Program-made: the position numbers and the translations under genes
Notes under the pieces: model-generated
What the model saw: the letters and a program-made list of their open reading frames with translations, nothing else
Told to the model about the DNA's origin: nothing
Databases searched by the model: none
Assembly: GCF_019061185.1 (NCBI RefSeq)
Contig: NZ_JAHQZU010000006.1
Span: forward strand, 62,001 to 126,000
DNA from: Paracoccus sp. Z118
GTDB lineage: Bacteria > Pseudomonadota > Alphaproteobacteria > Rhodobacterales > Rhodobacteraceae
DNA: 64,000 nt
Direction of reading: 5' to 3'
Shown here: positions 8,946-17,781 of the stretch, one piece after another
How positions within the stretch are numbered: the first letter of the stretch is position 1
Layout of the letters: each line of letters opens with the position of its first letter

Positions 8946-9748
8946 CGCCCCAGCTCCCGCGAGCGTTCGGCCGCCGCCGCGACGGTCCTGCCGATCAGCG
9001 GCCCGAGGCCCGCCTGTTCATCCATCAGCACCGCCAGCCCTGCAGCGGTGGTCCCGTTCGGAGAGGTCACGTTCTCGCGCAAGCTCGCCGGATCATCGCC
9101 GGACATCGCCAGCGCGCCCGCCCCTGCCACCGTCGCGCGGGCAAGCTCCAGCGCGAGGACGGCGGGCAGTCCCTCGGCCTCGCCCGCGCCGGCCAGCGCC
9201 TCGATCATGTGGAAGACATAGGCCGGGCCCGAGCCGGAGACGGCGGTGACGGCGTCCATCTGCGCCTCGTCCTCCAGCCGCACGACCTGCCCCACGGCGG
9301 AAAGCAGCGTCTCGGCGAGGTCAAGCTGCGCCGCGCCCGCGCGGTCATTGCCGATCATCGCGGTGATGCCCTGCCCGATCGCCGCCGGGGTGTTCGGCAT
9401 CGCCCGCACGATCGCCGCGCCGGGAAAGGCGCGGGCAAAGGCGTCGAGCGTGACCCCCGCCGCGACCGACAGGACCAGCGCCCCGCCCTGCCCCGCCGCC
9501 TGAAGCGAAGGCAGCACGTCGGCCATCATCTGCGGCTTCACCGCCAGAACCAGAACCGCCGGACTCGCGGGCAGCGCCCCGCTCGCCCGAACGCCCGCCT
9601 CGGCCAGCCATGCGGGCGGGGCCGGGTCGATCACATGAACGGCGGCGGGATCGAGGCCGCGCGCCAGCCAGCCGCGCAGCAGCGCCCCGCCCATCCGGCC
9701 GCAGCCGACCAGCAGCAGGCCACGGTCATTCAGTTCCGAAAGTTGCAT
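8942..9748 (-). CDS. proC: Pyrroline-5-carboxylate reductase
   Basis: Final step of proline synthesis: NAD(P)H reduction of pyrroline-5-carboxylate in the cytoplasm. 268 residues from the ATG at 9748, which has a purine-rich GGGGGGCGGA directly upstream; a longer start at 9769 is possible. Seen: the nucleotide-binding LLLVGCGRMGGALLRGWL, the central RAMPNTPAAIGQGITA, and the C-terminal family signature with SGSGPAYVFHMIEALA. The last bases overlap the CsaA-like gene start. The upstream YbjN gene is 63 bases away on the same strand. Confidence 0.95.
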   Translation of the reverse strand: MQLSELNDRGLLLVGCGRMGGALLRGWLARGLDPAAVHVIDPAPPAWLAEAGVRASGALPASPAVLVLAVKPQMMADVLPSLQAAGQGGALVLSVAAGVTLDAFARAFPGAAIVRAMPNTPAAIGQGITAMIGNDRAGAAQLDLAETLLSAVGQVVRLEDEAQMDAVTAVSGSGPAYVFHMIEALAGAGEAEGLPAVLALELARATVAGAGALAMSGDDPASLRENVTSPNGTTAAGLAVLMDEQAGLGPLIGRTVAAAAERSRELGR

Positions 9749-9811
9749 TCCGCCCCCCGTCCGTTCCATTTTCCGGGGTATGCCAGAGCCGCGCGCGCTG
9801 TCCAGCGTCGA

Positions 9812-10315
9812 TCACGCCCGCCCGAACGCACCCCCGATGGCGACGGCCATCGCATCGGCCGGGGCGGCATCGCCCCAGCAGGCAAGCTGGAACGCGGGGT
9901 AGAAGCGCTCGGACGCCTCGATGGCCGCGCCGATCATGTGGTCGATCTGCTCGGGCCCGGCCACGGCTTCGCCCGCCAGCACGAGGCCGTAGCGCCACAC
10001 CATCAGCTTCTGCGCGTCCCAGAAGGTGAAGCCGCCGTCCCAGACCTGATCGTTGGCGAGGTTCAGAAGCTGATACAGCGCCGCCATCCGTTCCGCCGGA
10101 GGGTCCATGTCGAAGGTGCAGATCAGCCGCAGCACCTGCTCGCGCGCCGACCAGGCCAGCGTCAGCGAATAGCTGCGCCACTGCCCCTCCACCACCATCG
10201 CGATCTGGTCGTCGGCGAGCCGGTCGAAATCCCATTCGCGATGCGCCGCCACCGTCTCGACGATGTCGATGGGGTGAATCTCGTCACTCAGGATGAAGCT
10301 GTCCGTCTGTGCCAT
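9812..10315 (-). CDS. YbjN domain-containing protein
   Basis: 167-residue soluble protein with a YbjN-type fold. The pattern includes an N-terminal HPIDIVETVAAHREWDFDR, a central strand-rich part, and LYQLLNLANDQVWDGGFTF. YbjN of E. coli affects motility and stress phenotypes, and some relatives act as type III secretion chaperone-like proteins. No specific function can be claimed here. The start at 10315 gives the compact domain. The 244-base leader on this side carries an unusual set of inverted TGTGGYAGC sites (10353-10403), which may regulate it. It may be co-transcribed with proC and the genes beyond. Confidence 0.85.
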   Translation of the reverse strand: MAQTDSFILSDEIHPIDIVETVAAHREWDFDRLADDQIAMVVEGQWRSYSLTLAWSAREQVLRLICTFDMDPPAERMAALYQLLNLANDQVWDGGFTFWDAQKLMVWRYGLVLAGEAVAGPEQIDHMIGAAIEASERFYPAFQLACWGDAAPADAMAVAIGGAFGRA

Positions 10316-10352
10316 GACTGTCCTGCCTCTGCTCGGTCGGGTTTGCCCCAAC

Positions 10353-10403
10353 TTGTGGTAGCTGCCACAACAACCGGCGTATGAGGCCGGCGCTGCTACC
10401 ACA
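10353..10403. promoter_or_regulatory. Cluster of three TGTGGYAGC sites in inverted arrangement
   Basis: Three copies of TGTGGYAGC are seen: on the plus strand at 10354-10362, and on the minus strand at 10361-10369 and 10395-10403. The first two overlap and form the near-palindrome TTGTGGTAGCTGCCACAA (10353-10370). The outer pair forms a 9-base inverted repeat around a smaller CCGGC/GCCGG repeat. The cluster lies 38 bases upstream of the YbjN start, a plausible operator position. The regulator is unknown, and an RNA hairpin in the leader is an alternative reading. Confidence 0.4.
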
Positions 10404-10510
10404 TATCGTCGGCCCGAATCGCGCCGGTTGTAAAGTGAAGGATCGGTGACGAGCGGCGCATTTGCGGGGATAACCCGGCAATCCACGGGGATAACTCGCC
10501 CGCGCGAACG

Positions 10511-10537
10511 AAAACGGCCGCCTCGTGCGGCGGCCGT
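10511..10537 (-). terminator. Intrinsic terminator of the lytic transglycosylase gene
   Basis: Read on the minus strand, ACGGCCGCC and GGCGGCCGT form a perfect 9-base-pair stem with the loop GCACGA, followed by TTTCG (a run of four T when the last stem base is counted). It lies 23 bases past the stop of the transglycosylase gene, the expected position for its transcript end. Confidence 0.75.
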
Positions 10538-10559
10538 CGGACGGTCCGGTATGGGAAAG

Positions 10560-11207
10560 TCAGCTTCCGGCGATGATCCGCACGTAGTTCGTCGTCTCGC
10601 GGTAGGGGGGGATGCCCTTGTATTTCTGCACCGCACCCGGCCCCGCGTTATAGGCCGCCAGCGCCAGCCGCCAGCTGCCGAACGCGTTGTATTGCTGGCG
10701 CAGATAGCGGGCGCCGCCTTCGAGGTTCTGGATCGGATCGTTCGGATTCACCCCCAGCTTCGCCGCCGTGCCGGGCATCAGCTGCGCGAGGCCGCGCGCC
10801 CCCTTGTGCGAGCGGGCCGAGGGGTTCCACCCGGATTCCTGCTGGACGAGACGCAGGAACAGATCCTCGGGAATGCCGTGCTTGCGGGCGATCGCGCGGG
10901 CGTGGGGCACGTACTTGCTGCGCTGGTTGCCGCGATAGGCGGGGATCGCGGCGTCATCGAGGTTGATGACGGCGACCGCCCTGTCCTCGCGTCCCGCATC
11001 CGGGCGCAGGCGCTGCGAGCGCTGATACTGACCGGCCAGACGCGAATCCATCAGCTGGGTCTGACGCTCGAACTGGCCGGCGCGCGACTTGCTCGATGCG
11101 CCAGAAAGCCTCAGCCCGTCCGCCGCCGCCGGCATCGCTACCGAAACGGCGGCGGTGGCCACGACGGCCGCCCGCACAAGCTTGCCCGTGAACACGGTGA
11201 TCTGCAT
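10560..11207 (-). CDS. Secreted lytic transglycosylase, SLT domain
   Basis: 215-residue periplasmic peptidoglycan lyase. An N-terminal signal peptide ([16 protein letters not shown], hydrophobic to about AAAD at residue 30) precedes a disordered Arg/Gln-rich stretch. A C-terminal SLT (lysozyme-like) domain follows from about residue 100. The catalytic Glu is Glu124 in [10 protein letters not shown], followed by [13 protein letters not shown] and the [13 protein letters not shown] motif, all diagnostic for family 1 lytic transglycosylases. The gene is divergent from ssb with 173 bases between them, and a hairpin terminator follows it. It could act in wall turnover or in opening the wall for envelope machines; no such machine is nearby. 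Confidence 0.92.
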   Translation of the reverse strand: MQITVFTGKLVRAAVVATAAVSVAMPAAADGLRLSGASSKSRAGQFERQTQLMDSRLAGQYQRSQRLRPDAGREDRAVAVINLDDAAIPAYRGNQRSKYVPHARAIARKHGIPEDLFLRLVQQESGWNPSARSHKGARGLAQLMPGTAAKLGVNPNDPIQNLEGGARYLRQQYNAFGSWRLALAAYNAGPGAVQKYKGIPPYRETTNYVRIIAGS

Positions 11208-11380
11208 GGTTGCCCCTCTCGATCCGCAAGTTTTCGTTTTGGGGGACTATACTTGCGGGCCGGACAGCCGCCACGAACGAAGTTTTCGCGGCGCCGGCTG
11301 GTCGGCGAAAATCCGCCTATTCCGTTCGCCCTTCCGCCGGTCTAGACCGGCGCCCAGATTTCACGCGAAGGGGGCGGAAC

Positions 11381-11920
11381 ATGGCGGGCAGTGTCAACAA
11401 GGTCATTCTGATCGGCAACCTGGGTCAGGACCCCGAGATCCGCACCTTTCAGAACGGCGGCAAGATCGCCAACCTGCGCATCGCCACCTCCGAGACGTGG
11501 AAGGACCGCAACAGCGGCGAGCGCCGCGAGCGCACCGAATGGCACACGGTCGTGATCCACTCGGAACCGCTGGTGCGCGTGGCCGAGCAGTATCTGAAAA
11601 AGGGTATGAAGATCTATGTCGAGGGCCAGCTGGAAACCCGCAAGTGGCAGGACCAGTCCGGCACCGACCGCTACTCGACCGAGGTCGCGCTGCGTCCCTT
11701 CCGCAGCGAGCTGACGATGCTCGACAGCCGTGGCGGCGGCTCGGGTGGTGGCGGTCAGGGCGGCTATAACGAGGGTTACGGCGATTACGGCGGCGGCTCG
11801 GGCGGCAGCTATGGCGGCGGCAGCCGCAGCGGCGGCGCTTCGGGCGGAAGCTCGGGTGGCGCCGCAGGTGGCGGCGCAGGCGGGTCACGGCCCGAATTCG
11901 ATGACGAAATCCCGTTCTGA
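11381..11920 (+). CDS. ssb: Single-stranded DNA-binding protein
   Basis: 179-residue SSB that coats single-stranded DNA during replication, recombination and repair. The OB-fold occupies about residues 1-112, beginning [19 protein letters not shown] and including WHTVV and [14 protein letters not shown] long Gly/Ser-rich linker follows (about residues 117-170). The protein ends with the acidic tip DDEIPF that recruits partner proteins. The ATG at 11381 is preceded by AAGGGGGCGG. The gene stands alone, divergent from the transglycosylase and 169 bases upstream of lon. No SOS box (GTTC-N7-GTTC) was found in its upstream region. Confidence 0.97.
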   Translation: MAGSVNKVILIGNLGQDPEIRTFQNGGKIANLRIATSETWKDRNSGERRERTEWHTVVIHSEPLVRVAEQYLKKGMKIYVEGQLETRKWQDQSGTDRYSTEVALRPFRSELTMLDSRGGGSGGGGQGGYNEGYGDYGGGSGGSYGGGSRSGGASGGSSGGAAGGGAGGSRPEFDDEIPF

Positions 11921-11995
11921 GGCCGGACCGCTGCGACCCAGGCCGGACCGGTAAGATTTGGCGCAATTCGGAACAACACAGGAACGCCGCCGCCA

Positions 11996-12024
11996 TTGAA
12001 GCGGCGGCCCCGCGGTCCTAGATT
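11996..12024 (+). promoter_or_regulatory. Candidate promoter of lon (heat-shock-like)
   Basis: TTGAAG (11996-12001) and TAGATT (12019-12024) are separated by exactly 17 bases, 66 bases before the lon ATG. The CCTAGAT around the -10 element is also present at the groES promoter. The -35 half is embedded in a GCCGCCGC/GCGGCGGC dyad (11986-12008). The spacing fits sigma-70 or RpoH promoters; which sigma factor reads it is not decided by sequence alone. Confidence 0.4.
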
Positions 12025-12089
12025 ACCCTCAAGCCGGGCCGGAGGGCTGCCATGATGGGGCCGCCACGCTCGGGCACGAAAGGACCAGG

Positions 12090-14510
12090 ATGACCCAAGC
12101 ATCTTCCAACCAGACCTATGCCGTGCTGCCGCTGCGCGACATCGTGGTGTTTCCCCACATGATCGTGCCGCTGTTCGTCGGACGCGAGAAATCGGTCCGC
12201 GCGCTGGAAGCGGTGATGAACGGCGACCACCCGATCCTGCTGGCCGCCCAGAAGGATGCCGCGGTCGATGAACCCGACGCCGACGGCATCTATCGCACCG
12301 GCGTGCTGGCCAATGTGCTGCAACTGCTCAAGCTGCCCGATGGCACCGTCAAGGTGCTGGTCGAGGGGCGTGAACGTGTGAGCATCACGGGCTTTGTCGA
12401 TAACGACGACCATTTCGAGGCGACTGCCGAGCCGCTGGCCGAAGTGCCGGGCGACGCCGACAGCCTTGCCGCGCTCGTCCGCACCGTCGCGGAGGAGTTC
12501 GAGCGTTACGTCAAGGTCCGCAAGAACATTCCCGAGGAAGCCGTCTCCGCCATCGGCGAGGCGCGCGAGCCTGCCGTGCTGGCCGACCTCGCCTCGGGCC
12601 ATCTGGGCATCGACATCACCCGCAAGCAGGACCTGCTGGAGACGCTGAACGTCGCCGAGCGGCTTGAGAAGGTCTATGGCCTGATGCAGGGCGAGATGTC
12701 CGTGCTGCAGGTCGAGAAGAAGATCAAGTCGCGCGTCAAGACCCAGATGGAGAAGACGCAGCGCGAATACTATCTGAACGAGCAGATGAAGGCGATCCAG
12801 CGCGAGCTGGGCGACGGCGACGAAGGTCAGAACGAGATCGCGGAGCTGGAAGACAAGATCGCCGCCACCAAGTTCAGCAAGGAAGCGCGCGAGAAGGCGG
12901 AAGCCGAGCTGAAGAAGCTGAAGTCGATGTCCCCGATGTCGGCCGAGGCGACGGTCAGCCGCAACTATCTCGACTGGCTGCTGGCGCTGCCGTGGGGCGT
13001 GAAGTCGCGCACCAAGAAGGACCTCGGCCGCGCCGAACAGGTGCTGGACGCCGATCACTATGGCCTTGAAAAGGTCAAGGAACGGATCGTCGAATACCTG
13101 GCCGTGCAGTCGCGCAGCGACAAGCTGAAGGGCCCGATCCTCTGCCTCGTCGGCCCGCCCGGCGTCGGCAAGACCTCGCTCGGCCGCAGCGTGGCGAAGG
13201 CCACGGGGCGCGAGTTCATCCGCATCTCGCTTGGCGGCGTGCGCGACGAATCCGAGATCCGGGGCCACCGGCGGACCTATATCGGCTCGATGCCCGGCAA
13301 GATCATCCAGGCGCTGAAGAAGGCCAAGACCACGAACCCGCTCATCCTGCTGGATGAGATCGACAAGATGGGTCAGGACTTCCGCGGCGACCCGGCTTCG
13401 GCAATGCTGGAGGTGCTGGACCCGGAACAGAACGCGACCTTCGTGGACCACTATCTTGAGGTGGAATACGACCTGTCGAACGTGATGTTCCTGACCACGG
13501 CCAACAGCTACAACATGCCGGGGCCGATGCTCGACCGGATGGAGATCATCCCGCTGGCCGGCTATACCGAGGACGAGAAGCGCGAGATCGCCAAGGGCCA
13601 CCTGCTGCCCAAGCAGATCAAGGCGAACGGCCTGAAGAAGGGCGAGTTCTCGGTGACCGACGAGGCGCTGGCCCACGTCACCCGCTACTATACGCGGGAA
13701 GCCGGGGTGCGGAGCCTCGAGCGCGAGATCGCCAAGCTGGCCCGCAAGGCCGTGACCGAGATCCTCAAGGGCAAGACCAAATCGGTCGAAGTCACGCCCG
13801 AGAAGGTCGAGGAATATCTGGGCGTCCGCCGCCACCGCTACGGTCTGGCCGAAAAGGACGATCAGGTCGGCGTGGTCACGGGGCTCGCCTGGACGCAGGT
13901 CGGCGGCGATCTGCTCCAGATCGAGGCGCTGCGGCTGCCGGGCAAGGGCCGGATGAAGACGACCGGGAAACTGGGCGACGTGATGAAGGAATCGATCGAC
14001 GCGGCGTCCAGCTTCGTGCGGTCGGTCGCGCCGGAACTGGGCATCCGCCCGCCGGAGTTCGAGAAACGCGACATCCACGTTCACGTTCCCGAAGGCGCGA
14101 CGCCCAAGGACGGCCCCTCGGCCGGTCTGGCGATGGTGACCTCGGTCGTGTCGGTGATGACCGGCATCCCGGTCCGCAAGGACGTGGCGATGACGGGCGA
14201 AGTGACCCTGCGCGGCAACGCGCTGGCGATCGGCGGGCTCAAGGAGAAACTGCTCGCGGCCCTGCGCGGCGGCATCAAGACGGTGCTGATCCCGCAGGAG
14301 AACGAGAAGGATCTGGCCGAGATCCCGGACAACGTGAAGGAGGGGCTGAAGATCATCCCCGTTTCGAACGTCCGGGAAGTCCTGCGCCACGCGCTCGTGC
14401 GGATGCCCGAGCCGCTGGAATGGGACGAGGCCGCCGAGGAAGCCGCCGCGACCGAGGCCGCCCGCCTCGCCGCCCGGCACGATCCCGGCGGCTCGGCCAC
14501 GGCTCACTGA
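12090..14510 (+). CDS. lon: ATP-dependent endopeptidase La (Lon)
   Basis: 806-residue cytoplasmic AAA+ protease that degrades damaged and regulatory proteins, close to the usual length. Domains: N-terminal LON substrate-binding domain (about 1-200, starting with [20 protein letters not shown]), a coiled region, an AAA+ module with Walker A GPPGVGKT at 355-362 and Walker B ILLDEIDK, and a C-terminal protease domain. The Ser-Lys dyad is visible as Ser677 in KDGPSAG and Lys720 in GGLKEK. A strong hairpin terminator follows. The heat-shock-like promoter candidate upstream fits the usual regulation of the family. Confidence 0.98.
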   Translation: MTQASSNQTYAVLPLRDIVVFPHMIVPLFVGREKSVRALEAVMNGDHPILLAAQKDAAVDEPDADGIYRTGVLANVLQLLKLPDGTVKVLVEGRERVSITGFVDNDDHFEATAEPLAEVPGDADSLAALVRTVAEEFERYVKVRKNIPEEAVSAIGEAREPAVLADLASGHLGIDITRKQDLLETLNVAERLEKVYGLMQGEMSVLQVEKKIKSRVKTQMEKTQREYYLNEQMKAIQRELGDGDEGQNEIAELEDKIAATKFSKEAREKAEAELKKLKSMSPMSAEATVSRNYLDWLLALPWGVKSRTKKDLGRAEQVLDADHYGLEKVKERIVEYLAVQSRSDKLKGPILCLVGPPGVGKTSLGRSVAKATGREFIRISLGGVRDESEIRGHRRTYIGSMPGKIIQALKKAKTTNPLILLDEIDKMGQDFRGDPASAMLEVLDPEQNATFVDHYLEVEYDLSNVMFLTTANSYNMPGPMLDRMEIIPLAGYTEDEKREIAKGHLLPKQIKANGLKKGEFSVTDEALAHVTRYYTREAGVRSLEREIAKLARKAVTEILKGKTKSVEVTPEKVEEYLGVRRHRYGLAEKDDQVGVVTGLAWTQVGGDLLQIEALRLPGKGRMKTTGKLGDVMKESIDAASSFVRSVAPELGIRPPEFEKRDIHVHVPEGATPKDGPSAGLAMVTSVVSVMTGIPVRKDVAMTGEVTLRGNALAIGGLKEKLLAALRGGIKTVLIPQENEKDLAEIPDNVKEGLKIIPVSNVREVLRHALVRMPEPLEWDEAAEEAAATEAARLAARHDPGGSATAH

Positions 14511-14531
14511 GAGCAGCCGCTGACACCATCG

Positions 14532-14560
14532 AACGGGCGGGGGAAACCCCGCCCGTTTCG
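14532..14560 (+). terminator. Intrinsic terminator of lon
   Basis: AACGGGCGGGG (14532-14542) pairs perfectly with CCCCGCCCGTT (14547-14557) around a GAAA tetraloop, followed by TCGTTTG. It sits 21 bases after the lon stop. The T tract is short and interrupted, but the stem is strong. Confidence 0.75.
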
Positions 14561-14692
14561 TTTGCCGGAGGACGCGGCGCCGCCTGCGGGCAACGCCTTC
14601 GGCGCCGCAGCTTCCCTGTCATCGATCGGCAGGTTTCAGGCGATCTTTACCTCTTGCAGCCGCTCGCCGCAGGCGCTATCAGGCGCGTCACC

Positions 14693-14767
14693 GGGTGATT
14701 AGCTCAGCGGTAGAGCGCTTCGTTCACATCGAAGATGTCAGCGGTTCAAATCCGTTATCACCCACCA
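14693..14767 (+). tRNA. tRNA-Val (anticodon CAC)
   Basis: Complete cloverleaf including an encoded CCA: acceptor GGGTGAT/ATCACCC, D arm GCTCAGCGGTAGAGC, anticodon stem CTTCG/CGAAG with loop TTCACAT (anticodon CAC at 14725-14727, reading GUG), variable loop ATGTC, T arm AGCGG-TTCAAAT-CCGTT, discriminator A, then CCA. No intron and no split gene. No integrase or attachment-site duplication is seen beside it, so it is not occupied by an island in this window. Confidence 0.95.
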
Positions 14768-14775
14768 TCATTCCG

Positions 14776-14806
14776 AAAGCCGTCCCGAAAGGGGCGGCTT
14801 TCTTTG
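14776..14806 (+). terminator. Intrinsic terminator after tRNA-Val
   Basis: AAAGCCGTCCC (14776-14786) pairs with GGGGCGGCTTT (14791-14801) around a GAAA tetraloop, followed by CTTTG. It begins 9 bases after the tRNA 3' end. Read in reverse, it is also placed to stop transcripts from the minus-strand hisF-hisE genes. Confidence 0.8.
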
Positions 14807-14848
14807 TCGGTCTGCGGCTTGGTGCGGCGGTCAACCCGCCCGTGCGGG

Positions 14849-15162
14849 TCAGCGGGACGCTTTCTCCGCAACGCCCGACTGCGCCTCGCGCCGCTCCAGC
14901 TCGGCCCAGACCTCGGACAGCGGCACATCGCACGCGGCCAGCATCACCAGCAGATGATAAAGCGCGTCCCCGGCCTCGGCGGTCAGCCGGGCGCGGTCGC
15001 CGCGGACCGCCTCGATGATCGCCTCGACGGCCTCTTCGCCGAACTTCTCGGCGCATTTCGCCGGGCCCTTCGCCAGAAGCTGCGCCGTCCAGCTGGACGC
15101 CGGATCGGCGCCGCGGCGCGCCTCGATGGTCGCAGCCAGCCGGTCGAGCGGGTGCGGAACGC

Positions 15163-15166
<4 letters not shown>
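14849..15166 (-). CDS. hisE: Phosphoribosyl-ATP pyrophosphohydrolase
   Basis: Second step of histidine synthesis: hydrolyses phosphoribosyl-ATP to phosphoribosyl-AMP and pyrophosphate. 105 residues, a stand-alone HisE of the all-alpha MazG-like fold. The metal-binding acidic motif is visible as [15 protein letters not shown] with the later [13 protein letters not shown]. Its ATG overlaps the hisF stop by 4 bases, so it is translated after hisF. HisI, which is fused to HisE in enterobacteria, is not in this window. Confidence 0.95.
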
Positions 15167-15924
<758 letters not shown>

Positions 15925-16023
15925 GGGCGTTCCATCCAGTCAGGTTCCCCGCTGCATGGGCAGGGGCGCGGCCGGAGTCAACGCCCGCTGGACGCAAGCC
16001 TGCCGGGCCCCTAATCTGCCGCC

Positions 16024-16497
16024 ATGAAAGCCGCCCTGATCCTCGCATTCGCCCTCGCGGCAGGGCCAGCCGGTGCCCAGTCGGTGCTGTTCGTGCTGGA
16101 CCAGACGCAACTGCCCTTCGATCTGGGCCCCGGCGCGCGGGCGAACGCGCCCTCGAACATCCGCAACGCGCCGGCGCAGTTTGCAAATTCCTCCGGCAAC
16201 CCGGCCAATTCATCGGCCGCGCCGGGGAACGCCCCGTCCAATCCCGCCAACGCGCCGGGCGGGAGGAATGCGATCGTCACCCCCGATGGCGGGCACGCCG
16301 GCTATGCGACGCGAACCGGCGGGGCGCTGAACCTGTTTTCGGCCGGCGGCCGGCGGATCGCGTATCAGCCGGCGGGCGGGCATACGAAAAGCCTGATGTC
16401 GGACCGGGGCGAGTGGTGCGGCACCGTGGCCAACGCGCAGGGCGGCGGCTTCGCCTTCGGGCTGACCCTGACCTGCGCCCGCCGGTTCTTCGACTGA
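16024..16497 (+). CDS. Secreted Asn/Pro/Ala-repeat hypothetical protein
   Basis: 157-residue protein of unknown function. A clear Sec signal peptide (MKAALILAFALAAGPAGA, cleavage near residue 18) is followed by a short hydrophobic stretch (SVLFVLDQTQLPF). A low-complexity region at about residues 38-80 is built of repeated NAP, NSS and NPAN units. A compact C-terminal part of about 75 residues has two cysteines (Cys132, Cys151) that could form a disulfide, with glycine-rich turns. I recognise no family. The 54-base gap to the PAS gene on the same strand allows co-transcription. It is divergent from hisF. Confidence 0.75.
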   Translation: MKAALILAFALAAGPAGAQSVLFVLDQTQLPFDLGPGARANAPSNIRNAPAQFANSSGNPANSSAAPGNAPSNPANAPGGRNAIVTPDGGHAGYATRTGGALNLFSAGGRRIAYQPAGGHTKSLMSDRGEWCGTVANAQGGGFAFGLTLTCARRFFD

Positions 16498-16551
16498 CAC
16501 GCATCAACGGGATCTTAACGGCTCGGTGCTATCGCTGCTGAACGTCAGCGA

Positions 16552-17754
16552 ATGGGCAGGGCCGTGCGACCAACCAGAGTCATCGACGAAGCGCGACAGT
16601 TCGATTTTTCGCGCCTGTCCTATACCCGCACCGACAAGCGCGGCGTGATCCAGTCGGCCAATGCGCTGTTCGCGAAGGGGACCGGCTACGATCCGGCGCA
16701 ACTCGTTGGGATGCCGCAGCGGATCGTGCGCCATCCAGACATGCCGCGGGCGGTGTTTGCGCGGCTCTGGCAGCGGCTTGGGGCGGACGATACGGCCTGC
16801 GCCTATATCAAGAATCTCGCCTGCGACGGACGGCATTACTGGATCTTCGCGGTGATGATCCCGGTCGAGGACGGCTATATCTCGGTGCGCTGCAATCCGC
16901 AGGGGCCGCTGCTTCCCGCCATCCGCAAGATCTACGCCGCGCTGCGCGCCGCCGAGACCCCGGACGAGAGCATGGAGGCGCAGCTTGCCCGCCTTGACGC
17001 CGCGCTGGCCGGGCTGGGCTTTCCCGACCACCAGTCCTTCATGGCCGACGCGCTGAGCGAGGAGATGCGGGCGCTGGCCGGACCGGGCACGGATTCGGGG
17101 CTGGTGCCGCAGCTGATGGCGATGCGCCGTTCGCTGGCCGAGCTGGCCGACGCGCAGGTCGCGCTGCTGGGGACGTTCCAGAACCTCTATCTGATTCCCA
17201 CCAACATGCGGATCCTCGCATCGCGGCTGGAGCCTTCGGGCGGGCCGGTCAGCGCGATCTCGGACAGCTACAAGCGCATTGCGGCCGATCTCGTGGCGCG
17301 GCTGCGCGGCACGGCGGGACGGCAGGACTGCTCGGCGCGCGAACTGCTCGCGCAGCTCGACGGGCTGCTGTTCCATGACTGCGCCCGCCGCCTGCTGGCG
17401 CGCGCAGCCGATCAGTTCGACCACGACGCCGGGTTCGGCAACCCGGCCGAGCGGCCCGAAACGGCCATGCTGCGGGATTTCTGCGCTGCCCCGCCGCCCA
17501 GTGGTGTGCTGACCCCGCAGGAATTGCAGGGGCGGCTGGCGCGGCTTCGCCATGAGGCCGAGGCGGTCCAGCGGCTGATGGCCGGGCTCGACCAGGTGCG
17601 CATCCTCGGCGAGGTGGAAAGCGGCCGGCTGCGGCAGCACGATCTCGGCCTTGGAGCCGTGATGGCGCAGTTGGAGGAGTTCCACGGCCGCATCCGCGAC
17701 CGCCTGTCCGCGATGATTACCCTGACCCGGCAGATGGACCGGGCGTGGTCCTGA
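16552..17754 (+). CDS. Aer-like PAS domain protein without a chemoreceptor domain
   Basis: 400-residue soluble protein. Residues about 20-115 match the PAS domain of the aerotaxis receptor Aer: DKRGVIQSANALFAKGTGY, then LVGMPQRIVRHPDMPRAVFARLW, then YWIFAVMIPVEDGYISVR. In Aer this fold binds FAD and senses redox state. Instead of membrane helices, HAMP and an MCP signalling domain, the remaining 285 residues are an Ala/Leu/Arg-rich helical region with no recognised output motif. It ends in MITLTRQMDRAWS and is convergent with mfd. It may sense redox state or energy through an unknown partner. Confidence 0.8.
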   Translation: MGRAVRPTRVIDEARQFDFSRLSYTRTDKRGVIQSANALFAKGTGYDPAQLVGMPQRIVRHPDMPRAVFARLWQRLGADDTACAYIKNLACDGRHYWIFAVMIPVEDGYISVRCNPQGPLLPAIRKIYAALRAAETPDESMEAQLARLDAALAGLGFPDHQSFMADALSEEMRALAGPGTDSGLVPQLMAMRRSLAELADAQVALLGTFQNLYLIPTNMRILASRLEPSGGPVSAISDSYKRIAADLVARLRGTAGRQDCSARELLAQLDGLLFHDCARRLLARAADQFDHDAGFGNPAERPETAMLRDFCAAPPPSGVLTPQELQGRLARLRHEAEAVQRLMAGLDQVRILGEVESGRLRQHDLGLGAVMAQLEEFHGRIRDRLSAMITLTRQMDRAWS

Positions 17755-17781
17755 TGGCGGGCGATCCGGCAGAGCGCCGGT

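Noticed and set aside
11986..12008. Hairpin after ssb as an intrinsic terminator
   Set aside because: The stem GCCGCCGC/GCGGCGGC is good but no T tract follows, and it overlaps the lon -35 candidate, so a terminator is not supported.
12018..14507. Long minus-strand open frame opposite lon
   Set aside because: Composition is that of an antisense frame; lon on the plus strand is complete with all catalytic motifs.
14640..14850. Possible genomic island attachment at tRNA-Val
   Set aside because: No integrase gene, no duplicated tRNA 3' end and no change in gene content; the neighbours are housekeeping genes.
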